The position numbers and the translations under genes were made by a program. Below are positions 7,720 to 15,247 of a stretch of 18,598 nt of DNA, piece by piece (position 1 is the first letter of the stretch; each line of letters starts with the position of its first letter). Source of the stretch: an uncultured Lachnospiraceae bacterium (lineage in GTDB: Bacteria > Bacillota > Clostridia > Lachnospirales > Lachnospiraceae); contig CAJUEI010000054.1 in assembly GCA_910585255.1 (NCBI GenBank), positions 1 to 18,598 on the forward strand. The letters run 5' to 3'. Under the pieces are notes generated by a model. It searched no databases. It had not been told where the DNA came from and was given only the letters and a program-made list of their open reading frames with translations.

Positions 7720-8165
7720 CTCCTGTAATTTCCTTTCATTTATTCATGACTTTATTCTTACGATTTAGATCTATTGTAATATGCAAGACAATATATATTA
7801 TAAAAATTCTAACAAAAATTTTTCCTATAAAATTTTATTTATATCAATCTAAGTGGTAAGTTTTGATCTATTTATCTTATATAATAGAAATCTATAAATA
7901 TATTATAAGATAATAAAAGAATAAAAACAAGAGTATTAGTACTTATTGATAGCATAAATTTACTGTAGGAAGATAAAAGACAGACTACACCTAAGATGTG
8001 TTTCAGATTGCTTTGCTGTCTTTACTATATCAGATTTTTCTGTTTTTACCATCCCTATATAAGATTTTTTAGTACCATTATCTTTTTATAGATTGAACAG
8101 TAAAGTTCACTTCTTACATCCTCCTCACTGTCCAGCAGATATAATATGGTCCCTATAAAAAATAT
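7720..8165. other. AT-rich intergenic stretch upstream of the Rpn gene
   Basis: No gene is supported here. The stretch should hold the promoter of the Rpn-family gene, but I could not pick a convincing -35/-10 pair out of many AT-rich candidates. It contains the hairpin at 7976-8023. The minus-strand open frame at 8055-8258 runs through repeat R3, lacks a credible ribosome site and is not a gene. Confidence 0.6.
7976..8023 (-). terminator. Hairpin downstream of the envelope operon, possible terminator
   Basis: AAAGACAG (7976-7983) pairs perfectly with CTGTCTTT (8016-8023). A small inner stem, ACAC (7987-7990) with GTGT (7998-8001), lies in the loop. On the minus strand it is followed by TTATCTT, a modest T tract. 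It lies about 330 bases beyond the phosphodiesterase stop and could end the nine-gene transcript. Confidence 0.4.
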
Positions 8166-8276
8166 TTTAACCTCATCAAAGAAGTCTCCTGCTTCTAAGC
8201 CGCCAAGGCGAAAGCGGTGGGTTGGGACTTCCTTAATGAGGTTATGAACAAGTAGCAAAGCGGATTGTGAATATCC
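8166..8276 (+). repeat. Structured intergenic repeat R3 (modules A+D)
   Basis: The A module core (GCTTCTAAGCCG ... AAGGCGAAAGCGG ... TGGGTTGGG) is present. Its inner stem is GAAGTC paired with GACTTC (8226-8231). A new outer stem, AACCTCAT (8169-8176) with ATGAGGTT (8236-8243), is perfect over 8 bp. Modules B and C are absent and module D (GGTTATGA.CAAGTAGCAAAGCGGATTG) follows directly. In the inner core CCGC pairs with GCGG. The upstream TTTTAACCT is shared with R1 and R2. Confidence 0.85.
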
Positions 8277-8350
8277 TGACTGCTCTCTTTTCCATCTGCA
8301 GTTCCAAATGTAGAATTTTCGGGATATGAATCCTATTCATAACAAATCTG

Positions 8351-9877
8351 CTAATCTGAAACCGTTATAAAATCTGTATAAATACCATCTACACCTGAAT
8401 TCAAATAATCTTGTACCTCTTTGCTGTCATTTAATGTATGCAAAAATACTTTCAATCCTTTTTTATGTAATAAATTGTTTACCTCCTCTGTCCACCATGA
8501 ATAAGGCATTGTAATAACAGGTATTTTATTTTTCACACAAAAATCAGCGAGTATCTCTATATCATCTAAGCCTCTCTGATACAAAGTATAAATATAGTTA
8601 TCAAAATGAATTACACTTTCAACAGCATTTAACATATTATCATTATATAATTGAATAATGCTATGTTCCAAAATATGCTTTTGATCGGATAAGTTATAAT
8701 TCTTCAATATAGAAGATAATAAATTAAACTGTTCCACTACCTCTTCATAAGCTGCTAATTTTGAATCTGTTACAATATAGATATCTCGATATTTTAACAT
8801 TAATTCAAATAAATCATAAATATCTAAAGTAGTATATTTTTCATATAATTTAATTGATTTATATTCCTCCAATGTAGGTATATATCCGCTTTCATACCCA
8901 ATCATTCCAGATAAATTTTCCCAATCATGTTTTAATACAATTTTATTATCAGAAGTCATACTAAAATCTACTTCAAATACTCTAAGTCCATTCTGATAAG
9001 CTGTCTCAAAAGCTTCTAAACTATTTGTATAACCTATACCATCAATTCCCCCCATCGCATGTGCAATATAAATATTTTGATGATACCATAATTTATTCTC
9101 TCTATATATCTGTATTCCTCTATATAGAAAAATTCCTGCCAAACATAGAGAAACCAACAAAATTGCTTTTCTTTTATTATACCAAAATAAAATAGCAAAT
9201 AAAATCAAACAAATTGCAGCTATTATATTTATTATAAATAATTGTTGTATATTATTTTTATTTATATATTGATAGACATAATACAGATCCCATTCATAAT
9301 CCTGTTTCTCCCCATTATATTCACAATATCTGTTTTCTGCCGGGATATCTTCTATTATCTGTCTATCATAAATAAAAGGAACATAAGATAATTGATATTC
9401 TCCCGATTCATTTTTTGCACCATTGGTCTGCATTAAAGAAATACTATACATACTACCTTTTTTTAGATTCTCTGTCTTTAAAATATAATAACGCCAATTA
9501 CTAATAGAATCACTAGAAATTTCTTCCTTTATTAATATATTTTTCTTCTCGTCCATTAATATAATACAAATACTTGCCCCATATGTTTCTAATAATGTTG
9601 TATGATTATACGCCAATCTAATACGTATTTCTGACAATCCATTTTTTATTGGACTAAAATATTGTGTAATTACATCTTCCTTTGTTGTTAAAAATTTTGG
9701 CCAAATATATTCATCATAATTTCGATATTGTATTCCTGATGTACTTACAGAGAAATCATCTTGAAACGATCTCCATTTTAGATAATCAAACCCCCCTATT
9801 AGTATTACCCCCCCGATTATCCAAGCTATGATATATCGAATTATTTTAAAAGATAATTTTTCTTTTAAATATAGCAT
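8351..9877 (-). CDS. Membrane-anchored glycerophosphodiester phosphodiesterase family protein
   Basis: This 508-residue protein has three membrane segments (about 12-30, 212-232 and 238-256). An extracellular domain of about 170 residues lies after the first segment. A GDPD-type phosphodiesterase domain (about 270-505) follows the third and is predicted outside the cell. Expected active-site residues are His273 in IAHAMGG, Glu302 and Asp304 in FEVDF, and His317-Asp318 in LKHDW, with the TNSLEAFE motif between. The usual HR pair is HA here, a pattern I associate with uncharacterised PI-PLC/GDPD-superfamily branches near surface-polysaccharide genes. It probably cleaves glycerophosphodiesters, for example trimming a polyglycerol-phosphate chain. 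The first extracellular domain is homologous to that of the LtaS-like protein two genes upstream. AAGGAG lies about 11 bases before the ATG. It is the last gene of the operon, 30 bases after the lipid kinase. G6 and G7 runs lie near its start. Confidence 0.88.
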   Translation of the reverse strand: MLYLKEKLSFKIIRYIIAWIIGGVILIGGFDYLKWRSFQDDFSVSTSGIQYRNYDEYIWPKFLTTKEDVITQYFSPIKNGLSEIRIRLAYNHTTLLETYGASICIILMDEKKNILIKEEISSDSISNWRYYILKTENLKKGSMYSISLMQTNGAKNESGEYQLSYVPFIYDRQIIEDIPAENRYCEYNGEKQDYEWDLYYVYQYINKNNIQQLFIINIIAAICLILFAILFWYNKRKAILLVSLCLAGIFLYRGIQIYRENKLWYHQNIYIAHAMGGIDGIGYTNSLEAFETAYQNGLRVFEVDFSMTSDNKIVLKHDWENLSGMIGYESGYIPTLEEYKSIKLYEKYTTLDIYDLFELMLKYRDIYIVTDSKLAAYEEVVEQFNLLSSILKNYNLSDQKHILEHSIIQLYNDNMLNAVESVIHFDNYIYTLYQRGLDDIEILADFCVKNKIPVITMPYSWWTEEVNNLLHKKGLKVFLHTLNDSKEVQDYLNSGVDGIYTDFITVSD

Positions 9878-9907
9878 AATTATCTATTCTCCTTATCAAT
9901 TAACCTC

Positions 9908-10792
9908 TTATTCTCCTACAATCATATTAAGAACTTTTTGAACAGCCTGGATCTCAACCTGTTTATGTATGCCTCCATTTTCCCCATCAAGTGTCCACTC
10001 CATTTCTTCTGATTCCAAATGCATTTTTTCTACTTGCCCAAAATAAATATACTTTTCATCTAACTTTTCACTTAATAAAGAAGTAATCAATAGTTGTAAC
10101 TCTATTAAATTTTCCGGCATTTTTACAAATAAATACTCCAGTTTTCCATCGTCTAATTTAGTAATATTCCTAGTTCTATTTTTTATACCTGCTACAGAAA
10201 ATGAATTCGTTATCATCCCAAGTACAATATTATCTTCAATCCATATCTTATCATCTAATAAAACTTTAATATATTTCCCTTTAATATCTGATAAATGTTT
10301 TACTCCCTCCAATAAATATGCAAAATATCCTAGGATATTTTTTATTTTTTGGGAGGTTATAAAAGGTATATTTGTAAAAGCACCAAATGCAGCTATATAA
10401 TTAAAATATTCTCCGTTAAAAATTCCAAGATCTATTATAGTAATTTCTTTTCTTTTAATAAAATACACGGCATTTTCTTTCGTTATTCCTATATTCTTTG
10501 CACAATCATTTGTTGATCCAGATGGAATATATGCCAAAATGTTTCTTTCTTCTATTTCCATTATTCCATTTACTACCTCATGTAATGTACCATCTCCTCC
10601 ACAGCAAATAATCTTATCAAATCTAATCTGTTTTCTTTTTATATATTCTTTAGCATCTCCCTTATTTTGTGTCTGATATACCGTAACCATTGTTCCATTT
10701 TCTGTTAGTTCCTGTACAATTCTGCCTAAAAAATCATCTTTTAAACCTGTTCTTCCTGACTTTGGATTATATATCAATAAATCATGTTCCAT
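9908..10792 (-). CDS. Diacylglycerol/lipid kinase (DagK/YegS family)
   Basis: This 294-residue cytoplasmic enzyme should phosphorylate diacylglycerol to phosphatidic acid using ATP. From the start chosen here it opens MEHDLLIYNPKSGRTG. The nucleotide motif GGDGTLHEVVNG has the key Asp at about residue 67. The PSGSTNDCAKNIG motif follows at about 90-102, and WTLDGE lies near 271-276. I chose the ATG at 10790-10792 because GGAG lies 6 bases before it; the in-frame ATG at 10802-10804 has no ribosome site. The context is informative. LtaS-type enzymes release diacylglycerol from phosphatidylglycerol at each transfer, and a DagK is the known way to return that lipid to phospholipid synthesis. It lies 13 bases after the LtaS-like gene. 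A sphingosine-kinase-like or other lipid substrate cannot be excluded. Confidence 0.92.
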   Translation of the reverse strand: MEHDLLIYNPKSGRTGLKDDFLGRIVQELTENGTMVTVYQTQNKGDAKEYIKRKQIRFDKIICCGGDGTLHEVVNGIMEIEERNILAYIPSGSTNDCAKNIGITKENAVYFIKRKEITIIDLGIFNGEYFNYIAAFGAFTNIPFITSQKIKNILGYFAYLLEGVKHLSDIKGKYIKVLLDDKIWIEDNIVLGMITNSFSVAGIKNRTRNITKLDDGKLEYLFVKMPENLIELQLLITSLLSEKLDEKYIYFGQVEKMHLESEEMEWTLDGENGGIHKQVEIQAVQKVLNMIVGE

Positions 10793-10805
10793 CACTATCT
10801 CCATA

Positions 10806-13238
10806 TTACTTTACTGTAAAAATTTCTTCTATCCGATTACTTCGATCATATACATTGTTATATTGTAGAATCTTATATTCTTCCAGTAATTCAACATAAT
10901 ATTCTGGAATTTCATTCCACTGATACCAGATACCATCTTTATCACAAATTCCTCCATACCCAATAACTGGTATCTCTCTCCATAGTTCAAGTAAAAATTG
11001 ATTATATGGTGTTAATTCCAATCCAGCAATACTTAAAATATAACTTCCAAAATAATTTGTACTCATTCTAACATGATCATTTTCTTCTATATCGTAATTA
11101 GTCCAAATAATAAATGGCGTAACATACCTCTCCTGCTTTTCTTCAAATGACAAATCTTTTAACGGTTTTCCAAATAATTCTGCATAAAACTCTTCTTCAA
11201 TTGATGCCTGATGATCTCCAAACATAACAATCATAGTAGGTTCTTCAATACTCGAAAAATATTCTATCAATTCTTGAAATGCTCTATCTGATTCCTGCAG
11301 CAAAGATAAATACTGTTCTGCCTGCGGATAATCATTCTTATAATCTAACTCTATCGTATTTTTAAAGTTATCCCATTCTGAAGCATATCCGCCATGATTT
11401 TGCATCGTTACTAAAAAAGCAAAAAACATACCATCCGTTTTCTGATCAATTTCAATTAATTTATTGTATGCTGTTCTGTCCGATGCACACCAGCGAAGAT
11501 ATTCTATTTCTTTCCAATCCTCTCCAGATAAAAAATTATCAAATCCCATATATTGATACACTATTTTTCTATTCCAATTCTCTGCCAAATATGGATGCAA
11601 AGCATAAGCATCATAATTTTGTCCTTTTAACGTAGACACTAAACTATATTCATTATCAAACACATTCATCTGATAAGCAGTACTTCCTCCTACTAAAAAA
11701 GACATACTATTTCCAGTCAGTACTTCATACTCTGTATTAGCTGTCCCTGCTCCAAAAACAGGAACATGAAGATAACCTTTTATTACATTTTTATTTATAC
11801 TTTTTATATGCGGCAACAATTCAGCATTACTAGAGATTTCATCTATATATTCTAAATCTGCAAAACTTTCATTCATAATCAATAATATATTTTCAGGAAT
11901 AATCTCTTGTTTATCTTCTGTACAACAAACTTCATCTATTATACTTTCCACTTTTTCTATACTATATGTTTCCGGCTTTTCTCCGACTAAATATGGAATC
12001 TCGGAAATAAGAGTTAATAATAATCCCCCCGATTTATAATTACCCTCCAAATCCCACATATTAATTTTTAATAGATATTTACTTTTTCCCAACATAGTAA
12101 TTCCTATTACACACATCATACAAACAGAAATCATAGAAATTTTATATCTTAATAAAATCTTTATTTCTATACTAGAACAAATACAAATAAAGTAAATAAA
12201 TACTATTAAAATTATAAATACCTCATATGGTATTTGATAATGATAAGTATTTGCTACTGTTGTTGCTGTCTTCCAAGAATAAATATCCTGTATCATAAAA
12301 ACTCTTCCTCTAAATAATGATACAAAATATTGGATAAAAGCTAAAATAAAACAGATAGAAAAATATATTACAGACAAATGCCCAAATTTTTTTATTATAA
12401 ATGATAAAGTAGCCAATAATAAATAATATAATAAAATATTTTTTATTATTCCCCACCCTATAATAGTAGAAATATATCCTGTAATAATTTCTACTGATAT
12501 AAAAGCAAAAATAGGAAGTAAAAAATATAATATATAAACTATTCTTCTTTTTATTTTATCACTAATTTGTAATTTCTTTTTTAACAGATAAAAAATAAAA
12601 AGCCCTGCTATAAACAGTATATTAGCAATGATTTGTTTTAATATAAGCTCTTTATCAATATAGTTATAAACATAACTTACCTCAAATTCTCCCTCAACCT
12701 GTTCTCCATTATAAAAATAACAGGTTTCATTTTCTAAAACGTGTTCAACAGCATGGAATATCACATAAGAAATAAGATATTTTTCCGATTTTTCATCTTT
12801 CGGTCCCACTATCTGCCGAATTCTTATAGAATATTCTTGATTCATATCTAATTTTCGGGCAATCTCAAAATTATAATAAGTCCAATTTTTTATTTGCTTA
12901 TTTGTTATTTCTTCTCTTTTAAGAACCTGATCTCCTTCACAAAATTCTATTAATATAGTAAAATCATATGGCAAATTAGCATGGTTAATTGCCAAACGAA
13001 TTCTAATATTTTCTAGTTCTGGGCGTATAGGGTGAAATTTCTGTTCTATATAATCATTCTCATCTTGAAAAATATCAGAAAAATTATACTCTTCTCTTTC
13101 TAAATATTCTTCACCAGATTTTTCAGATATTTTATTCGAATTAACATAATTATAAAATAATAAATTTATCAATATAAGAAAACACACTATAAAACATATC
13201 TGAATTATCTTTATCGCTTTTGTTAAAATTTTATGCAT
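10806..13238 (-). CDS. LtaS-like phosphoglycerol transferase with extra N-terminal extracellular domain
   Basis: This 810-residue sulfatase-superfamily enzyme should use Mn-dependent chemistry outside the membrane to move glycerol-phosphate from phosphatidylglycerol to a polymer or glycan. Residues 8-31 form the first membrane helix. An extracellular domain follows (about 32-198), then five or six membrane helices (about 200-385) and the catalytic domain (about 445-780). Metal and nucleophile residues match LtaS: Glu457 in LLIMNESF, the nucleophile Thr499 in GAGTANTEYEVLTG, His615 in MQNHGGY, and Asp675-His676 in MFGDHQ. Classical LtaS is about 650 residues, and the excess is the N-terminal domain. 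That domain is homologous to one in the phosphodiesterase of the same operon. I chose the ATG at 13236-13238 (AGAAGGAAAGGAT just upstream) over a TTG at 13256. The product could be lipoteichoic acid-like polymer or glycerol-phosphate substituents on another glycan. Confidence 0.9.
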   Translation of the reverse strand: MHKILTKAIKIIQICFIVCFLILINLLFYNYVNSNKISEKSGEEYLEREEYNFSDIFQDENDYIEQKFHPIRPELENIRIRLAINHANLPYDFTILIEFCEGDQVLKREEITNKQIKNWTYYNFEIARKLDMNQEYSIRIRQIVGPKDEKSEKYLISYVIFHAVEHVLENETCYFYNGEQVEGEFEVSYVYNYIDKELILKQIIANILFIAGLFIFYLLKKKLQISDKIKRRIVYILYFLLPIFAFISVEIITGYISTIIGWGIIKNILLYYLLLATLSFIIKKFGHLSVIYFSICFILAFIQYFVSLFRGRVFMIQDIYSWKTATTVANTYHYQIPYEVFIILIVFIYFICICSSIEIKILLRYKISMISVCMMCVIGITMLGKSKYLLKINMWDLEGNYKSGGLLLTLISEIPYLVGEKPETYSIEKVESIIDEVCCTEDKQEIIPENILLIMNESFADLEYIDEISSNAELLPHIKSINKNVIKGYLHVPVFGAGTANTEYEVLTGNSMSFLVGGSTAYQMNVFDNEYSLVSTLKGQNYDAYALHPYLAENWNRKIVYQYMGFDNFLSGEDWKEIEYLRWCASDRTAYNKLIEIDQKTDGMFFAFLVTMQNHGGYASEWDNFKNTIELDYKNDYPQAEQYLSLLQESDRAFQELIEYFSSIEEPTMIVMFGDHQASIEEEFYAELFGKPLKDLSFEEKQERYVTPFIIWTNYDIEENDHVRMSTNYFGSYILSIAGLELTPYNQFLLELWREIPVIGYGGICDKDGIWYQWNEIPEYYVELLEEYKILQYNNVYDRSNRIEEIFTVK

Positions 13239-13263
13239 ATCCTTTCCTTCTCTCAAAATATAT

Positions 13264-13983
13264 TTATAGTCTCATTCCTCCATTTACGTCCAAAACTGTT
13301 CCTGTAATATAACTAGCAAAATCAGAGGCCAAAAAAAGAATCGCATTAGCAATTTCTTGGGGTTCTGCTAAACGTTTTAACATAGTCTGACAAGCAAATT
13401 CTTCTAATAAATCAGATGGAACTGTTTTTAACATATCTGTCATTGTATATCCTGGAGCAACTACATTTACCCGAACATTTTCACCTTTTCTGCTAAATTC
13501 CTTTGCCCAACTTTTACTCATACCGATAATTCCCGCTTTCGATGCAGCATAATTTACCTGTCCAATATTCCCATACTCTCCTACAATACTAGATACATTC
13601 ACAATACTTCCTGTTTTCTGTTGCATCATAATTGGTCCAACCAATTTTGTCATATTCCATGTTCCTTTTAGATTTACCTCTATTACCTGATCAAACTCTT
13701 CCTCTGTCATATACTTTGTCATTGCATCCGCTGTAATCCCTGCATTATTCACTAATATATCAATTTTTTTATATTTTTCTATTATAGTAGTAATAATGGT
13801 TTCACAACTCTTTTGATCAACTACATTTAAATATTGATATACTATTCCTGTTATTTCTCCTGGTAACTCCTTATAATATGTACCAATTACAGTTGCTCCA
13901 TATTTTTCTAAAAGTATTGCTGTTTCTTTTCCAATCCCTCTAGATGCCCCTGTCACAAGTGCAATTTTTCCGCAAAAATCCAT
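13264..13983 (-). CDS. Short-chain dehydrogenase, PhaB/FabG-like 3-oxoacyl reductase
   Basis: This 239-residue classical SDR has TGASRGIG (11-18) for NAD(P)H binding, NNAG (79-82) and the catalytic tetrad Asn104, Ser132, Tyr145 and Lys149. It also has the PGYTMTDM segment after the active site and a C-terminal GTVLDVNGG. These are the features of 3-oxoacyl-ACP and acetoacetyl-CoA reductases. Because the gene follows a thiolase directly (19 bases apart) inside a sugar and envelope operon, reduction of acetoacetyl-CoA to 3-hydroxybutyryl-CoA is the most economical role. The product would be an acyl donor for the GNAT enzyme of the operon. That specificity is inference; a fatty-acid FabG or a sugar reductase are alternatives. 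GAGAGGAAAG lies about 5-8 bases before the ATG. The LtaS-like gene starts 25 bases downstream. Confidence 0.9.
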   Translation of the reverse strand: MDFCGKIALVTGASRGIGKETAILLEKYGATVIGTYYKELPGEITGIVYQYLNVVDQKSCETIITTIIEKYKKIDILVNNAGITADAMTKYMTEEEFDQVIEVNLKGTWNMTKLVGPIMMQQKTGSIVNVSSIVGEYGNIGQVNYAASKAGIIGMSKSWAKEFSRKGENVRVNVVAPGYTMTDMLKTVPSDLLEEFACQTMLKRLAEPQEIANAILFLASDFASYITGTVLDVNGGMRL

Positions 13984-14002
13984 TTTACTTTCCTCTCTTA
14001 TT

Positions 14003-15247
14003 CTAAAAGTCTACACTTCTAATCAAAATCGCTATTCCCATTCCCCCTCCAATACATAATGAAGCTATCCCATATTCAATCTTTTTCTGTTTCATAATAT
14101 AAATTAAAGTTACCAAGATTCGTGCTCCGGTTGCTCCAAGTGGATGACCCAACGCAATTCCTCCGCCTCTCAAATTTGTCTTTTTTTGAATTTCCTGCTC
14201 TGTTACATTAAAATACTTTGCTAATTCTTTTAATACAGATAAACTTTGAGCAGCAAATGCTTCATGTATCTCAAATATTCCAATCTGCTCATATGTCATC
14301 TTTGTTTTTTTCATTAATGCTTTAATTGCGTAAAATGGTCCCATCCCCATATATTGAGGTTCTGTCCCTTTTTGTGCATAAGCAACAATTTCTGCTAATG
14401 GCTGTATCTTCTGTTTCCTTATATATGTTTCTCCTGCAAGCAAAAGCATCGCTGCACCATCATTAATTCCAGATGAATTTCCGGCTGTTACCGTTCCATT
14501 CTTTTGGAAAGCCGGCTTTAACTCTTTCAATTTTTCCAATGTAGTTTCTCTATTTGGATGCTCATCTTCAACAAATAATAATTTTTCTTTCTTTTCTGAA
14601 ATCAATATAGGAACAATCTCCTCATCAAACTCTTTTTGTTCAATTGCTCGAATTGCCTTTTGATGTGAATCAAATGCATAACTATCTTGTTCTTCCCTTG
14701 TTATCTGATAGTGTTCCACCAGATGTTCTGCTGTAATCCCCATATGTTCTCCAGTAAATGCATCTGTAAGAGAATCATAAATCATACTATCTAAAGCTGT
14801 CATATTCCCCATACGGCATCCTCTACGAATATCAGAAGAAAATAAATATGGTGACTGACTCATATTCTCTACTCCCCCTGCTATCACCACTTCAACATCT
14901 TCCGATAAAATTGCTTCTACCCCATTCATTACTGCTTTCATGGAACTTCCACATACCATATTAACAGCATAAGCACACGTTTCTATTGGTATACCAGCTA
15001 ATAATTGCACCTGCCTCGCAATTCCCTGTCCCTGTCCGGCAGATAAAACGTTTCCAATAATCACTTCTTCTATATTAGATGAACAAATTTTATTTCTTTC
15101 TAAAATATCTTTTACAACTAAACTTCCTAATTCTCCACACCCTATATTCTTAAGAGCTCCGCCAAATTTTCCAATAGCGGTTCGCTTCGCATCCACTATA
15201 TAAATTCTCTTTTTTTTATTGGTACCCCCCCCAGAGAGATTTTTCAT
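14003..15247 (-). CDS. Thiolase (acetyl-CoA C-acyltransferase)
   Basis: This 414-residue thiolase should condense two acetyl-CoA to acetoacetyl-CoA or cleave 3-ketoacyl-CoA. The nucleophile is Cys99 in NMVCGSSM. The distal catalytic residues are His368 in GGGIALGHPLG and Cys398 in ASLCIGGG. The motif usually written NEAF is HEAF here (His328), the form known from FadI and trifunctional-beta type enzymes. The first ten residues (MKNLSGGGTN) are not family-like. The conserved part starts near RIYIVDAKRTAIGKFGG. The only in-frame ATG is 15245-15247, which lies inside the end of the GNAT gene (32-base overlap), so translation is probably coupled. A run of eight G in this overlap separates start and conserved domain. 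A thiolase in an amino-sugar and polymer operon is unusual and suggests an acyl precursor role. Confidence 0.9.
   Translation of the reverse strand: MKNLSGGGTNKKKRIYIVDAKRTAIGKFGGALKNIGCGELGSLVVKDILERNKICSSNIEEVIIGNVLSAGQGQGIARQVQLLAGIPIETCAYAVNMVCGSSMKAVMNGVEAILSEDVEVVIAGGVENMSQSPYLFSSDIRRGCRMGNMTALDSMIYDSLTDAFTGEHMGITAEHLVEHYQITREEQDSYAFDSHQKAIRAIEQKEFDEEIVPILISEKKEKLLFVEDEHPNRETTLEKLKELKPAFQKNGTVTAGNSSGINDGAAMLLLAGETYIRKQKIQPLAEIVAYAQKGTEPQYMGMGPFYAIKALMKKTKMTYEQIGIFEIHEAFAAQSLSVLKELAKYFNVTEQEIQKKTNLRGGGIALGHPLGATGARILVTLIYIMKQKKIEYGIASLCIGGGMGIAILIRSVDF

Noticed and set aside
8055..8258. A 67-codon minus-strand open frame upstream of the Rpn gene
   Set aside because: Most of it is read through repeat R3, it has no ribosome binding site, and the peptide resembles no family.
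4331..8276. CRISPR array
   Set aside because: The repeated copies are far apart, differ in module content and have genes between them; there are no regular spacers and no cas genes.
10793..10804. Upstream ATG of the diacylglycerol kinase
   Set aside because: There is no ribosome site before it, while GGAG is well placed for the next in-frame ATG, and the family normally starts close to the IYNPKSG motif.
13239..13256. TTG start for the LtaS-like gene, adding six residues
   Set aside because: The ATG at 13236-13238 has a good AAGGA-type ribosome site at normal spacing; the TTG has none and the added residues are not conserved in kind.
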